Below the pieces are notes generated by a model. That model was not told the DNA's origin and did not search any database. It worked only from the letters and a program-made list of their open reading frames with translations. DNA of 64,000 nt, from positions 806,001-870,000 of the forward strand of contig CAVVME010000003.1 in NCBI GenBank assembly GCA_963749365.1, given 5' to 3'. The first letter of the stretch is position 1, and each line of letters begins with the position of its first letter. Positions 50,481 to 59,113 of this stretch are shown in pieces. The DNA comes from WHSW01 sp963749365. Lineage in GTDB: Bacteria > Actinomycetota > Thermoleophilia > Solirubrobacterales > 70-9. A program made the translations under genes and the position numbers.

Positions 50481-51361
50481 CGCCGCTCCGCCAGCCACTC
50501 GGCGATCCGGCCGCCGATCTCCTCGCCGGCGTCCTCCTGGAGGAAGTGCGAGGCGTTCTCGACCTTCTCCGGTGCCGGGGCATTGACGGCGGCCGCCAAC
50601 CGCTCGCCGACCGCGAACGGAATCACCGGATCGCGGTCCGCCCACAGGCAGAGCTTTGGCCGCCGATCGGCGCGCAGCGCGTCCCGGACCCGCTTGCCGG
50701 CGGCGGCGCCGGGCATCTCGGGCGAGGTCGGCAGCATCAGCGGGAAGGCTCGCGCCCCGGCCTTCGACTCCGGGCTCGGATACGGGGCGTCATAGGCCGC
50801 GACCACCTCGTCGGGCATCTCTCGCGCGCAGGCGCCCTTGACCAGGAACGAGACCGGCAGGTCCTCGGTCCGCTCGACGAAGTCCCGGAACGCCTTCCAC
50901 GCATCCGACATCGGCTGCTCGCCGGTGAACAGGCCGGTGTCGAGAATCACCATCCGGGCGATCCGCTCGGGATGCTCGATCGCGGCCCGGAGGCCGATCG
51001 GCCCGCCCCAGTCGTGGACGACCACGGTCGCGTCGCGCAGGTCAAGCTCTTCGACGAGGGCCCCGAACAGCTCCGAGTGGCGATCGTAGGAGTACCAGCC
51101 GAGGTCGGTCGGCTTGTCGGAGCGGCCGAAGCCCGCGTGGTCGGGCACGATGCAGCGAAATCCGGCGTCGAGCACCGGCGGGATCACCTTGCGCCACAGA
51201 TACGACCAGGTCGGCTCGCCGTGCACGAAGATCACCGGCTCCCCGTCGCCCTCGTCGATGTGGGCGAGGCGCAGCCCGTCTGCCTCGCGATAAACCGGCG
51301 GGTAGGGGAACCCCGGCAGCTCGGCGAAGCGCTCGTCGGGCGTCCGGAAGGCCTCGCTCAT
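50477..51361 (-). CDS. haloalkane dehalogenase (HLD-I like)
   Basis: A 294-aa alpha/beta hydrolase with haloalkane dehalogenase features. HGEPTWSYLWRKVIP (oxyanion), the nucleophile Asp117 followed by the halide-binding Trp118 in VVVHDWGGPIGL, the acid in WADRDPVIPF, and the His in NASHFLQEDAGEEIG match the HLD pattern. It would hydrolyse carbon-halogen bonds to an alcohol. Translation is coupled to the MMPL exporter downstream. ATG 51361 follows a weak upstream signal. Confidence 0.87.
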   Translation of the reverse strand: MSEAFRTPDERFAELPGFPYPPVYREADGLRLAHIDEGDGEPVIFVHGEPTWSYLWRKVIPPVLDAGFRCIVPDHAGFGRSDKPTDLGWYSYDRHSELFGALVEELDLRDATVVVHDWGGPIGLRAAIEHPERIARMVILDTGLFTGEQPMSDAWKAFRDFVERTEDLPVSFLVKGACAREMPDEVVAAYDAPYPSPESKAGARAFPLMLPTSPEMPGAAAGKRVRDALRADRRPKLCLWADRDPVIPFAVGERLAAAVNAPAPEKVENASHFLQEDAGEEIGGRIAEWLAERR

Positions 51362-51399
51362 CGCTCGCAGACCCTCTCACACCGACCCGCCGGCATCGG

Positions 51400-52488
51400 T
51401 CAGTAGCGGGCGAAGCCCTCGAGCGTGAAGGTGCCCGATTGGCCGTCGAGCGTGTTGTGGTCGAAGGCGGACAGGTTGTGAGCGGTGATCCCGCGGTAGG
51501 CGCCGGTGCCGCCGACGATCTCGGCGCTGCCGTTGAAGGTGATCTCCGAGCCGCTGACCTCGTAGCTCATCGCCACGGTGCCGAACACCGACCCGCGCTC
51601 GGCGTCGATCTGAAACGGCCCGCTCGCCTGCGAGCCCGCGAGCGTGATCTCGAGCGCGACGGTGCCGGGACCGAACGGCGGTCCGGTGACCGTGCCCTCG
51701 TCTCGGAGCGTGCCAGGAGCCGGAATCCCGACCGTCCTCGTGATGCCGGTGAGCTCGACCCGGTGGCGCTCACGCGAGGAGGGCCGAGGAGCCGGCGGCA
51801 GGCGCTGATAGGTGTTGAGCAGCTCGTCCTGGACGATCGTCGCCTCTCCCCGCGCCCTCAGCACCAGGTCCTTGCGCAGCCTGTGGCTGCGATAGCGCCA
51901 GCCGAGCGGCAGCTCGAGCCGGTCGCCGAGCGAGCGCAGGTCACCGATCGCGAGCTCGGGGTCGCGGATCTGGGAGTAGGACTGCATCACATAGCGCGTC
52001 CCGTCGGGGGCGAGGAGCTTGTAGACGCGGCGGCCCGCCGCCCAGGTCCAGGTGTTGCGGCGTTCGATCGTGCGCTCGACGTAGGGCGTCTGGACGAGGT
52101 CGGCGGCGCTCTCAATCGGGATCGTCGCCACCCGGCGCAGCCGCTCCCCGGCGAAGGAGCGGACCTCCCCGGTCCTGCCGCTCGCCTCGTCCATGAGGAA
52201 GTGGCGCGGGCCGTTCAACACGACCAGCCCGGCGCCAAGCTCGTCGGCCAGCGTCGCCGCGTCGAGCGAGTCCCACCACTGCTCGGGGCACCGGTTGAGG
52301 CCGATCGTGTTCCAGACCGTCACCCGCGCGTCCGGGATCGCCCCCTCGAGCACCAGGATCTCGCAGTAGCGGGCGTCGTGCAGGTCGTCGGCGGTCCGCG
52401 GCGGGGCAGCCGGCGCGGCCGTTGCGGTGGTCACGGCCGCGGCCGTGACCAACAGCGCCAGCAGCGCCCGTGCCCCGCGCCAGCTCAC
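51400..52488 (-). CDS. secreted protein with allene-oxide-cyclase-like barrel
   Basis: A 362-aa exported protein with a signal peptide (ALLALLVTAAAVTTATAAPA). Residues 35-230 form a domain I cannot name (YCEILVLEGAIPDARVTVW, NRCPEQWWDSLD, TWTWAAGRRVYKL, YVMQSYSQIRDPEL). Residues 265-362 resemble the dirigent/allene oxide cyclase barrel (SGSEITFNGSAEIVGGTGAY, then GTFTLEGFARY). I choose GTG 52488, which overlaps the sulfatase TGA by GTGA; ATG 52503 is an alternative. It is the second gene after the sulfatase, in a TetR-linked unit. Confidence 0.75.
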   Translation of the reverse strand: MSWRGARALLALLVTAAAVTTATAAPAAPPRTADDLHDARYCEILVLEGAIPDARVTVWNTIGLNRCPEQWWDSLDAATLADELGAGLVVLNGPRHFLMDEASGRTGEVRSFAGERLRRVATIPIESAADLVQTPYVERTIERRNTWTWAAGRRVYKLLAPDGTRYVMQSYSQIRDPELAIGDLRSLGDRLELPLGWRYRSHRLRKDLVLRARGEATIVQDELLNTYQRLPPAPRPSSRERHRVELTGITRTVGIPAPGTLRDEGTVTGPPFGPGTVALEITLAGSQASGPFQIDAERGSVFGTVAMSYEVSGSEITFNGSAEIVGGTGAYRGITAHNLSAFDHNTLDGQSGTFTLEGFARY

Positions 52489-54107
52489 GGCTTCACGTTG
52501 CATGCCTTGCCGGCACAACCCTCGAGCTTGGCGAGCTTCGTGGCCAGCCGCGCCTCGATCTCGGCGTATGCCGGGTCACCGGCGACGCTGGCGAGCTGGT
52601 GGGGATCCTTGCGACGGTCATAGAGCTCGACCTCGCCGGTCTCGGTCCAGACCACGTAGGTGTAGCGGTCGGTGCGCACCCCGCTGTAGGGGCGGTCCCA
52701 TGCGTTGACCGGGATGTCGCCCGCGAACAGCGGCGCCAGCGCCTCGATCTGAAGCGCCCGCTCGGGGCGGCGCTTGGGGTCGCGGAGGGTCGGCAGCAGC
52801 GAGACGCCGTCCATCGTCCGCCCCGCGCTCGCGTCGGCCGCGTCGACCAGGGTCGGGGCGAAGTCGATGTTCGAGACCTGGCCCTTGACGGTCTGGTCCT
52901 TGGGGACGCCGGGTCCGCGGATGATCAACGGGATCCGCAGCGACTCCTCATAGGGGAGGAACTTGTCGCCGGTGATCCGGTGCTCGCCCTGCATCCAGCC
53001 GTTGTCAGAGAGGAAGACGATCATCGTGTTGCGCAGCTGGTCGGTCTCGCGCAGCGTCTTGACCAGCTCGGCAACGTGGTCGTCGACCGCGAGCAGCGAC
53101 CCGGCGCGGCCCTGGTAGTCGAGCTCGAGCTGGGCGATCTGCTCCTCGCTCATCGGCGCGGCGCCGTCGGTGAGCGCCGACGGCTTGTCGGAGAAGTCGG
53201 CCTCGTTGAAGCTCGGCGGGCGGGGGAGCTCGAACTCCGTGCTCTCGTCGGCGTATCGCGGCGCGGGACGCGGGTCGGGCCCCGGGCGGCCCATCAGCGT
53301 CGTCGAGACGTCCTCGCGGTGGGGCGCGGCGACCGACCACCAGATGAAGAACGGCTTTCGCGACTTGCGCTCGGCCCGGACGAGGCGCTCGGTGATCTTC
53401 CCGGTGACGTCTGGCGAGTAGTCCTCGGGCTCCTCGGTGCCCCAGTAGTCATACGGCGCCGGCCCGAACAGCCGCGTCAGCTGGGCGATCACGTCGGCGA
53501 GGCCGTTGACGCCCTCGCGGACCTCGATCTCGGCGAACTCGACCAGCTTGCGGGCGAACTCGGCGTCGCCCCAGCTGCGCAGCTTGCCGTCCTTGTTCAT
53601 GACGAAGTTGAAGTAGTCATAGGCGGAGACGTCGAGCAGGCCGCGCCAGATGTCGAACCCCTTCGGCACCTCGCCGTGGGCGTCGAGCGCCCCGTAGCCG
53701 TTCAGCCACTTGCCGATCAGCGCCGTCCGGTAGCCGGCGTCCTGAAGCCAGGCCGGGAGCGTGTTGCCGCGCTTCTTCATCCCGTACCAGCCGTAGGGGT
53801 AGAAGTTGCCGGCGACGCCGTGGTTGTGCGCGTACTGGCCGGTGATGAAGGTCGCCCGGGCGGGACAGCAGAGCGGGAACGAGTCGACCGCGTCGGCGAA
53901 GGTCGTCCCCTTGGCGGCCAGCTTGCGCTGCGTCTTCGGCATCAGCGCCAGGTCGGTGGCGGCCATGTCGTCGGTCATCACGACGAGGATGTTCGGGCGC
54001 CCGTCACGGTCGGCGTCGACTGGCCGCGCGGTGGCGCTTGCGGCCCAGGCCAGGGCGATCGCGACCGCCGCCAGCGCCGCCGCTCCGATTCGCCCGCGCG
54101 CACCCAT
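52485..54107 (-). CDS. exported arylsulfatase, copy 1
   Basis: A 540-aa type I sulfatase with a signal peptide (AALAAVAIALAWAASATARP). NILVVMTDDMAATDLALMP provides the metal-binding Asp pair. FPLCCPARATFITGQYAHNH contains the CxPxR motif whose Cys is converted to formylglycine. GKWLNGYG, DNGWMQGEHR and the late DRRKDPHQLASVAGDP are typical. No formylglycine-generating enzyme is in the window. ATG 54107 precedes the signal peptide; the gene diverges from tetR across a palindromic operator. Confidence 0.92.
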   Translation of the reverse strand: MGARGRIGAAALAAVAIALAWAASATARPVDADRDGRPNILVVMTDDMAATDLALMPKTQRKLAAKGTTFADAVDSFPLCCPARATFITGQYAHNHGVAGNFYPYGWYGMKKRGNTLPAWLQDAGYRTALIGKWLNGYGALDAHGEVPKGFDIWRGLLDVSAYDYFNFVMNKDGKLRSWGDAEFARKLVEFAEIEVREGVNGLADVIAQLTRLFGPAPYDYWGTEEPEDYSPDVTGKITERLVRAERKSRKPFFIWWSVAAPHREDVSTTLMGRPGPDPRPAPRYADESTEFELPRPPSFNEADFSDKPSALTDGAAPMSEEQIAQLELDYQGRAGSLLAVDDHVAELVKTLRETDQLRNTMIVFLSDNGWMQGEHRITGDKFLPYEESLRIPLIIRGPGVPKDQTVKGQVSNIDFAPTLVDAADASAGRTMDGVSLLPTLRDPKRRPERALQIEALAPLFAGDIPVNAWDRPYSGVRTDRYTYVVWTETGEVELYDRRKDPHQLASVAGDPAYAEIEARLATKLAKLEGCAGKACNVKP

Positions 54108-54161
54108 CTGCTCCAACCATTCGCAACTCCCCTCGTGAACTCCGCTCGCCGCAACGTAACA

Positions 54162-54181
54162 TAGTGTGTCACACTGTGTCA
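54162..54181. promoter_or_regulatory. TetR-type operator in divergent promoter
   Basis: The 13-bp palindrome AGTGTGTCACACT (54163-54175) overlaps a direct TGTGTCA repeat. It sits between the sulfatase and tetR genes. TATGTT (minus) and TAACAT (plus) next to it could be the -10 boxes, so a repressor bound here would block both genes. Confidence 0.65.
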
Positions 54182-54189
54182 ACAAGCCG

Positions 54190-54798
54190 ATGACCAGCGC
54201 CACTCAACGGACGACAACACGCCAGAGCCGCGAACGGAGCCGTCAGCGGATCGTCGACGCCGCCACCGAGCTCGTCCGCGAGCGCTCCTATGCCCAGCTC
54301 AGCGTCGGCGAGGTGATGGAGCGAGCCGAGCTCGGGCGGACGATCTTCTACCGCCACTTCGACGACCTCGGCGACCTGCTGGTGACCGCGGCGCGCGAGG
54401 CGATCGAGCAGCTCTACGAGGCCCAGCAGGCGCTCGCCGCGACCCGCGGCGAGCCCGGGCCCGAGGCGGTCCGGGCGGCGATGGAGCTGGCCGTCGACGT
54501 CTACCGGCGCCACGGACCGCTTCTGCGAGCGGTTTCGGAAGCAGCGGCGAGCGACGAGTTGGTGGCAGCCGGACGGGCACCGATCCTGGACCGCTACGAC
54601 GAGCTGGTAGCCACCGCCTTGCGCCGAGTCGAGGCGCAGGCGGGGCGCCGCTTCGCGGATCCCGCCGAAACCGCCCGGGCGCTGAACCTGCTCGCCGAGA
54701 GCTACCTCCTCGACGCCTTCGGGCGCGAGCCGCGAGTCGAGCCCGAGACCGCGGTCCAGACCCTGACCGAGATCTGGGTCGGGCTGGTGAGCCGCTGA
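54190..54798 (+). CDS. TetR-family transcriptional regulator
   Basis: A 202-aa regulator. The N-terminal helix-turn-helix is plain: RQRIVDAATELVRERSYA, then VGEVMERAELGRTIFYRHFD (about 15-62). The C-terminal ligand domain contains PGPEAVRAAMELAVDVYRRH, resembling EthR-like families. ATG 54190 is preferred; the upstream GTG would lie inside the operator. It diverges from the sulfatase gene and is followed after 2 bp by the DUF1330 gene. It probably controls both sides; the ligand is unknown. Confidence 0.9.
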   Translation: MTSATQRTTTRQSRERSRQRIVDAATELVRERSYAQLSVGEVMERAELGRTIFYRHFDDLGDLLVTAAREAIEQLYEAQQALAATRGEPGPEAVRAAMELAVDVYRRHGPLLRAVSEAAASDELVAAGRAPILDRYDELVATALRRVEAQAGRRFADPAETARALNLLAESYLLDAFGREPRVEPETAVQTLTEIWVGLVSR

Positions 54799-54800
54799 GC

Positions 54801-55240
54801 ATGCCGGTCGAGCCCGACGAGCACCAGCTCGCAGAGATCGCCGCCGGCGCAGGCGGCAGCGGCGATCGGCCGGTGGTGATGCTGAACCTGAACCTCTATC
54901 GCGAGCGCGCCGCCTACGACGAGGACCCGCCGGGCGGCGGCAGCGCCGAGGTCAGCGGACGTGAGGCCTACGCGCGCTACGGAGCGGTCGCGACCGCGAT
55001 CCTGGAGCGGGTCGGCGCAAGGATCCTCTGGTACGCGCAGACCGGCCAGACCGTGATCGGCGACGCGGCGACCGCTACGACGAGGTGATCGCGGTCTGGT
55101 ATCCGAGCCGGGCGGCTTTCGTCGCCCTGGCCACCGCTCCGGAGATCCTCGCGGCCCGGGCCGACCGTAACGCCGGGCTCGAGCGCGCCACTCTGATCTG
55201 CTGCGAATCGGGAGCCGAACCGATCCTCGCCGCGCCATGA
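54801..55240 (+). pseudogene. DUF1330-like protein, frameshifted
   Basis: ATG 54801 begins a frame with RPVVMLNLNLYRERAAYD, SGREAYARYGAVATAILERV and ARILWYAQTGQTVIGD, then shifts near 55068. The second frame continues RYDEVIAVWYPSRAAFVALA and ends at TGA 55238-55240, overlapping the next ATG. One missing base (probably a G in GCGGCGACC) explains the break. Repaired, it would be about 146 aa, fitting the DUF1330/dimeric alpha-beta barrel family. Either an error or a recent mutation. Confidence 0.75.
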
Positions 55241-56652
55241 GCGCGACCGCCGGCTATTGGCCGGGCGTCTGGACCTGTGAGGACGGCGGGCCGCGGCGCT
55301 GGGGCGCGGTCGCGGAAGGGCGGGGACTCGGCATCGGCCACGGCGAGCAGCTCGAGGTGGCCGCGGTGCATGACGCGTTCGCGACCGACGCGCTCGTCCG
55401 CCGCGACCCGGGCGAGCTCTACGCGCTGCGCCACGACATGCCCCTGTCCGGAGCCCAAGCCGGGCCGGTCGAGGCCTGGGTCGAGCGCCTCGACCCCGAC
55501 ACGCTCGCGGTCACCGCCTCGTCGCCGCGGCTGCCGGGCGGGCCGTTCTGGCCCGGCGGCCTCGCCGCGCACGCCTGCGGGGATCTCCACGTCGTCTTCG
55601 GCCACTGGGCCCACCGGCTCAGCTCCGAGCTCGAGGTGCTCGCCTCACACCGGTTGCCGGTCGAGCGACCGCACAACTCCTTCGTCGTCCTCGACGGCGG
55701 CGAGCTGGTGACCAAGGACTGCGACGCCCCGGCGGGCCGTGCGCCGTCCACGGTCTCGGTGCTCGATCCGGAGACGCTGCTGCCGGTGGCAGCGCCGTTG
55801 CGGCTGCCCGAGCCGGTGATCGCGAGGCTGTCAAGCGACGGTGAGAGCGTGTTCGCGGTCGGCACGACGGTCGTCTTTCGCCTTCGCCTCGACCGCGACG
55901 CCGGCCGGATCGTCGCCGATGAGCGCTGGCGCCCCCGCTACGGGCCGGCGCCCGAGCGTGGCTACGGCTGGGATCCGGTGATCACCGACCGGCACCTGTT
56001 CTGGATGGACAATGGCCGCAATCGAGTCGATCACACGATGCTCGACAGCGGGGTCGAGTCGAGCCCGGTGCGGCTCTGGTGGGCGCGCCTCGACGACGAC
56101 GAAGCGACGCGCTCGGTCGAGATCAGCGGGCTGCCGCACGGGACCGAGTCCAACCCGCCCGGCTGGGACCCGGAGGGTCGGATCGTGGTCGCCTACGACG
56201 CCGGCAACGCGGTCGTGCGTGCCTGGCGGGTGAACGGCGACGAGCTCGAGCCGCTCTGGCGCCGCGACCGGCTCGCCCACGCCGGGCACCTGATCCTCTA
56301 CCCGCGGACGCGAGAGCTGATCGTCGGCGACTGGCGGGGGCCGGGCGTCCTCCGCAACGCGCTGGTCCGACGGGGGGCGCGGGCGCTCGGCCCGATGATC
56401 GCCCGTAGCCGACGCGCCCGGCGCGCGATCCCTCGCGCCGGCGCCGACCAGCTCGTCGTCCTCGACCTCGACTCCGGCGCCGAGAAGGCCCGGGTCGAGG
56501 TCCCCTCGCCGGTCCAGGGCTTCCTCTTCCCCGCCCCCGGGTTCGGGCGCGACGTCTATTACCAGTCCCTGACCACGGTTGCCCGCGTGGCGGTGACGGC
56601 GCTCGGATACGATCCGCCGGGCGAACGCCACGAGGCATGGGAGGCGCAGTGA
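55237..56652 (+). CDS. uncharacterised beta-propeller-like protein
   Basis: A 471-aa soluble protein without signal peptide. It reads as repeated beta sheets: VEAWVERLDPDTLAVTASS, GDLHVVFGHWAHRLSSELEV, STVSVLDPETLLPVAAPLRL, GRIVVAYDAGNAVVRAWRVN, and conserved HLFWMDNGRNRVDHTMLDSG and HAGHLILYPRTRELIVGDWR. The layout suggests a seven-bladed propeller, but I cannot name a family. His-rich spots could bind metal. ATG 55237 overlaps the DUF1330 stop, and its end overlaps the second sulfatase, so it is in the tetR operon. Confidence 0.7.
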   Translation: MSATAGYWPGVWTCEDGGPRRWGAVAEGRGLGIGHGEQLEVAAVHDAFATDALVRRDPGELYALRHDMPLSGAQAGPVEAWVERLDPDTLAVTASSPRLPGGPFWPGGLAAHACGDLHVVFGHWAHRLSSELEVLASHRLPVERPHNSFVVLDGGELVTKDCDAPAGRAPSTVSVLDPETLLPVAAPLRLPEPVIARLSSDGESVFAVGTTVVFRLRLDRDAGRIVADERWRPRYGPAPERGYGWDPVITDRHLFWMDNGRNRVDHTMLDSGVESSPVRLWWARLDDDEATRSVEISGLPHGTESNPPGWDPEGRIVVAYDAGNAVVRAWRVNGDELEPLWRRDRLAHAGHLILYPRTRELIVGDWRGPGVLRNALVRRGARALGPMIARSRRARRAIPRAGADQLVVLDLDSGAEKARVEVPSPVQGFLFPAPGFGRDVYYQSLTTVARVAVTALGYDPPGERHEAWEAQ

Positions 56653-58157
56653 ACAGGAGGCGCCGCGGGCTCACCGCGGCAGCGATCGGGCTGGTCGCGC
56701 TGCTCGTCGTTGCGGCCCCGGCCGGGGCGAAGGACCGAGCGGAGCGCCCGAACGTGATCGTCGTGATGGCCGACGATCAGGACTTCCGCTCGCTGTCGGC
56801 GATGCCGCAGACGCGGAAGCTGATCGCCCGCCAGGGCACTCGCTTCGAGCAGGCGATCGTCAACTTCCCGCTCTGCTGTCCGTCGCGCGCGACCTTTCTC
56901 AGCGGCCAGTACGCGCACAACCACGGCGTGATCTGGAACAACGCCCCGCTGGGCGGCTACAGCAAGCTCGACGGCACGCAGACGGTTCCGGTATGGCTGC
57001 AGCGCGCCGGGTACCGGACGATCCACATCGGCAAGTACCTGAACGAGTACGGCGAGGCCGATCCGCTCGAGATCCCCCCGGGCTGGAGCGATTGGCACGG
57101 CGGCGTCGACCCGAGCACCTACGACTACTACGGCTACACCCTGAACAACAACGGCAAGCTGCGCGCCTACGGCCGCACGCCGTCGGACTACTCGACCGAC
57201 GTCTATGGAGCGCTCGCCGAGCGGGCGATCCATACCGCCGCCGGTAAGGACAAGCCGTTCTTCCTCAGCCTGGCTCCGAACGCGCCGCACACGGTGGCGG
57301 TCGAGACCCGCGCGCGCGTCGAGGGAACGCCCGCACTGCCGGCCCCGCGCCATGCCGACGTCTATGCCGATGCTTCCCTCCCCCGCTACCCGAACTTCGA
57401 CGAGGCGGACCTCTCCGACAAACCGACGACGCTCTCGGACTTCTTCCCCGATCCGTTCACCGCGGACGAGATCGACGCGCTCCAGGACCACTACCGGGGC
57501 CGGATGGGATCCCTGCTGGCGGTCGACGAGATGGTCGCCGGTCTGGTCGAGGAGCTTCGGCAAACCGGCGAGTACGAGAACACGGTGATCGTCTACACCT
57601 CCGACAACGGCTGGATCCTCGGCGAGCACCGGCTGCGCGACCCGGTGACCCAGGACGGCCGCGCCGCGGGCGTCAAGTACGTGCCCTACGAGGGCTCCTC
57701 GCGAGTGCCCTTGATGATCGCCGGCCCCGGCTTCCCGGAAGGCCGCCGGGTGCGCGGGGTCGCCAGCAACGCCGACCTCGCGCCGACGATCCTCGACCTC
57801 GCCGACGCGCGGCGCGAGGCGACGCTGCCGCTCGACGGCGTCTCGCTGCTGCGCGCGGCTCGCGACCCGGACCGCCTCGACGGCCGCGTGGCGCTGATCG
57901 AGACCTTCGAGAACCCGCGCGGCGTCCCCTCCTACACGGCGATCCGCACGAAGCGCTACCGCTATGACCTCCAGGAGGACGGGCAGGACGGCCTCTATGA
58001 CCTAAAGCTGGACCCGTGGGAGCTCGAAAGCGTCCACGACGACCCCCGTTACGCCGCGATCAAGGCGGCTCTGCAGGAGGCGTTGGCCCGCCTCACCACC
58101 TGCGCCGGGACCTCCTGCAAGGTCCCGATCGAGCCCCTGCCGCCTCCGGGGCCCTAA
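56649..58157 (+). CDS. exported arylsulfatase, copy 2
   Basis: A 502-aa type I sulfatase with a signal peptide (AAAIGLVALLVVAAPAGAK). NVIVVMADDQDFRSLSAMP carries the metal Asp pair, and FPLCCPSRATFLSGQYAHNH the CxPxR formylglycine site. GKYLNEYG, DNGWILGEHR and DLKLDPWELESVHDDPRY are present. It is clearly paralogous to copy 1. The start is GTG 56649, overlapping the previous TGA and preceded by GGAGG at 56640; the upstream ATG 56637 would overlap that ribosome site. Substrate unknown. Confidence 0.93.
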   Translation: MNRRRRGLTAAAIGLVALLVVAAPAGAKDRAERPNVIVVMADDQDFRSLSAMPQTRKLIARQGTRFEQAIVNFPLCCPSRATFLSGQYAHNHGVIWNNAPLGGYSKLDGTQTVPVWLQRAGYRTIHIGKYLNEYGEADPLEIPPGWSDWHGGVDPSTYDYYGYTLNNNGKLRAYGRTPSDYSTDVYGALAERAIHTAAGKDKPFFLSLAPNAPHTVAVETRARVEGTPALPAPRHADVYADASLPRYPNFDEADLSDKPTTLSDFFPDPFTADEIDALQDHYRGRMGSLLAVDEMVAGLVEELRQTGEYENTVIVYTSDNGWILGEHRLRDPVTQDGRAAGVKYVPYEGSSRVPLMIAGPGFPEGRRVRGVASNADLAPTILDLADARREATLPLDGVSLLRAARDPDRLDGRVALIETFENPRGVPSYTAIRTKRYRYDLQEDGQDGLYDLKLDPWELESVHDDPRYAAIKAALQEALARLTTCAGTSCKVPIEPLPPPGP

Positions 58158-58193
58158 CCGGCGCGAGCGCCGCCGAGTTGACGATTCCGTCTC

Positions 58194-59111
58194 CTATGCC
58201 GACGGAATCGCCCCCTCGGCGCTCGGGGCGGCGCGGTCGGCCGCGCGGGCGGCGTTCGCGGCCAACGCCTCGGTGATCCGAGGCCAGAGCTGGGGTGGCA
58301 GATCGTGGGCCATGCCCTCGATCATCACCAGCTCCGCGTCGGGGATCTCGCGCGCCAGGGCGCGGCCGGAGATCGGCCGCACGAGCGGATCGGCGGTCCC
58401 GTGGATGACCACCGTCGGGGCCCGGATCGACCGTAGCGCCCGGCTGCGATCCCCGGACGCGTTGATCGCGTGCAGCTGGCGCAGCGTCCCGGCCGGGTTG
58501 TGGGCGCGATCGTAGGAGGCGAGCATCAGCTCGCGAATCTCGGCCTCGGGCATCGGGTAGGCGGGCGAGCCGATCAGGCGAAAGAGGCCGAGCACGTGAT
58601 CCGCGTAGGCCTCGCGCTCGGTTGGCGCGGCAGCGAGGAAGGCGCCGAGGACGCGGATCCTCGGCAGTGCCAGGCGGCGCTTTCCCGACCCGGTCATGAT
58701 CAGCCCCAGCGAACGCACCCGGTCCGGGCGGCGATAGCCGAGCACCTGGGCGATCATCCCTCCCATCGAGGCGCCGACCACGTGCGCGGACCCGATCTCG
58801 AGGAAGTCGAGCAGCCCGGCGGCGTCGTCGGCCATCTCGGTGAGCGTGTAGGCGAGCCGGCGTCGGACGCCGCCGAAGACCGCGAGCCGGCGTGGCAGCG
58901 GCCCGACCGTCCAGCTCGAGCTGCCGACGTCGCGGTTGTCGAACCGGATCACCCGGTAGCCGCGCTCGCCGAGCAGCGCACAGAAGCGCTCGTCCCAGGC
59001 GATCATCTGCATCCCGAGGCCCATCACCAGCAGCAGCGGCTCGCCGTCGGGATCGCCGAGCTCCTCGTAGGCGAGCTCGACCTCGCCGACCGGGGCGATC
59101 CCGCCCGCCAC
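58194..59111 (-). CDS. alpha/beta hydrolase
   Basis: A 305-aa hydrolase. LLLVMGLGMQMIAWDERFC covers the oxyanion region, RFDNRDVGSS is typical of this subgroup, and the nucleophile is the Ser in VGASMGGMIAQ (near 117). The acid is in HGTADPLVRP and the His in EGMAHDLPP. It resembles the epoxide-hydrolase/TAP-like esterases annotated only as hydrolases. GTG 59111 lies 2 bp after the GMC oxidoreductase stop, so they are co-transcribed. Confidence 0.9.
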   Translation of the reverse strand: MAGGIAPVGEVELAYEELGDPDGEPLLLVMGLGMQMIAWDERFCALLGERGYRVIRFDNRDVGSSSWTVGPLPRRLAVFGGVRRRLAYTLTEMADDAAGLLDFLEIGSAHVVGASMGGMIAQVLGYRRPDRVRSLGLIMTGSGKRRLALPRIRVLGAFLAAAPTEREAYADHVLGLFRLIGSPAYPMPEAEIRELMLASYDRAHNPAGTLRQLHAINASGDRSRALRSIRAPTVVIHGTADPLVRPISGRALAREIPDAELVMIEGMAHDLPPQLWPRITEALAANAARAADRAAPSAEGAIPSA

Positions 59112-59113
59112 GG

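Noticed and set aside
48066..50645. Upstream extension of the MMPL frame
   Set aside because: The first 55 codons are antisense-like sequence within the haloalkane dehalogenase gene; ATG 50480 with ATGA overlap is the better start.
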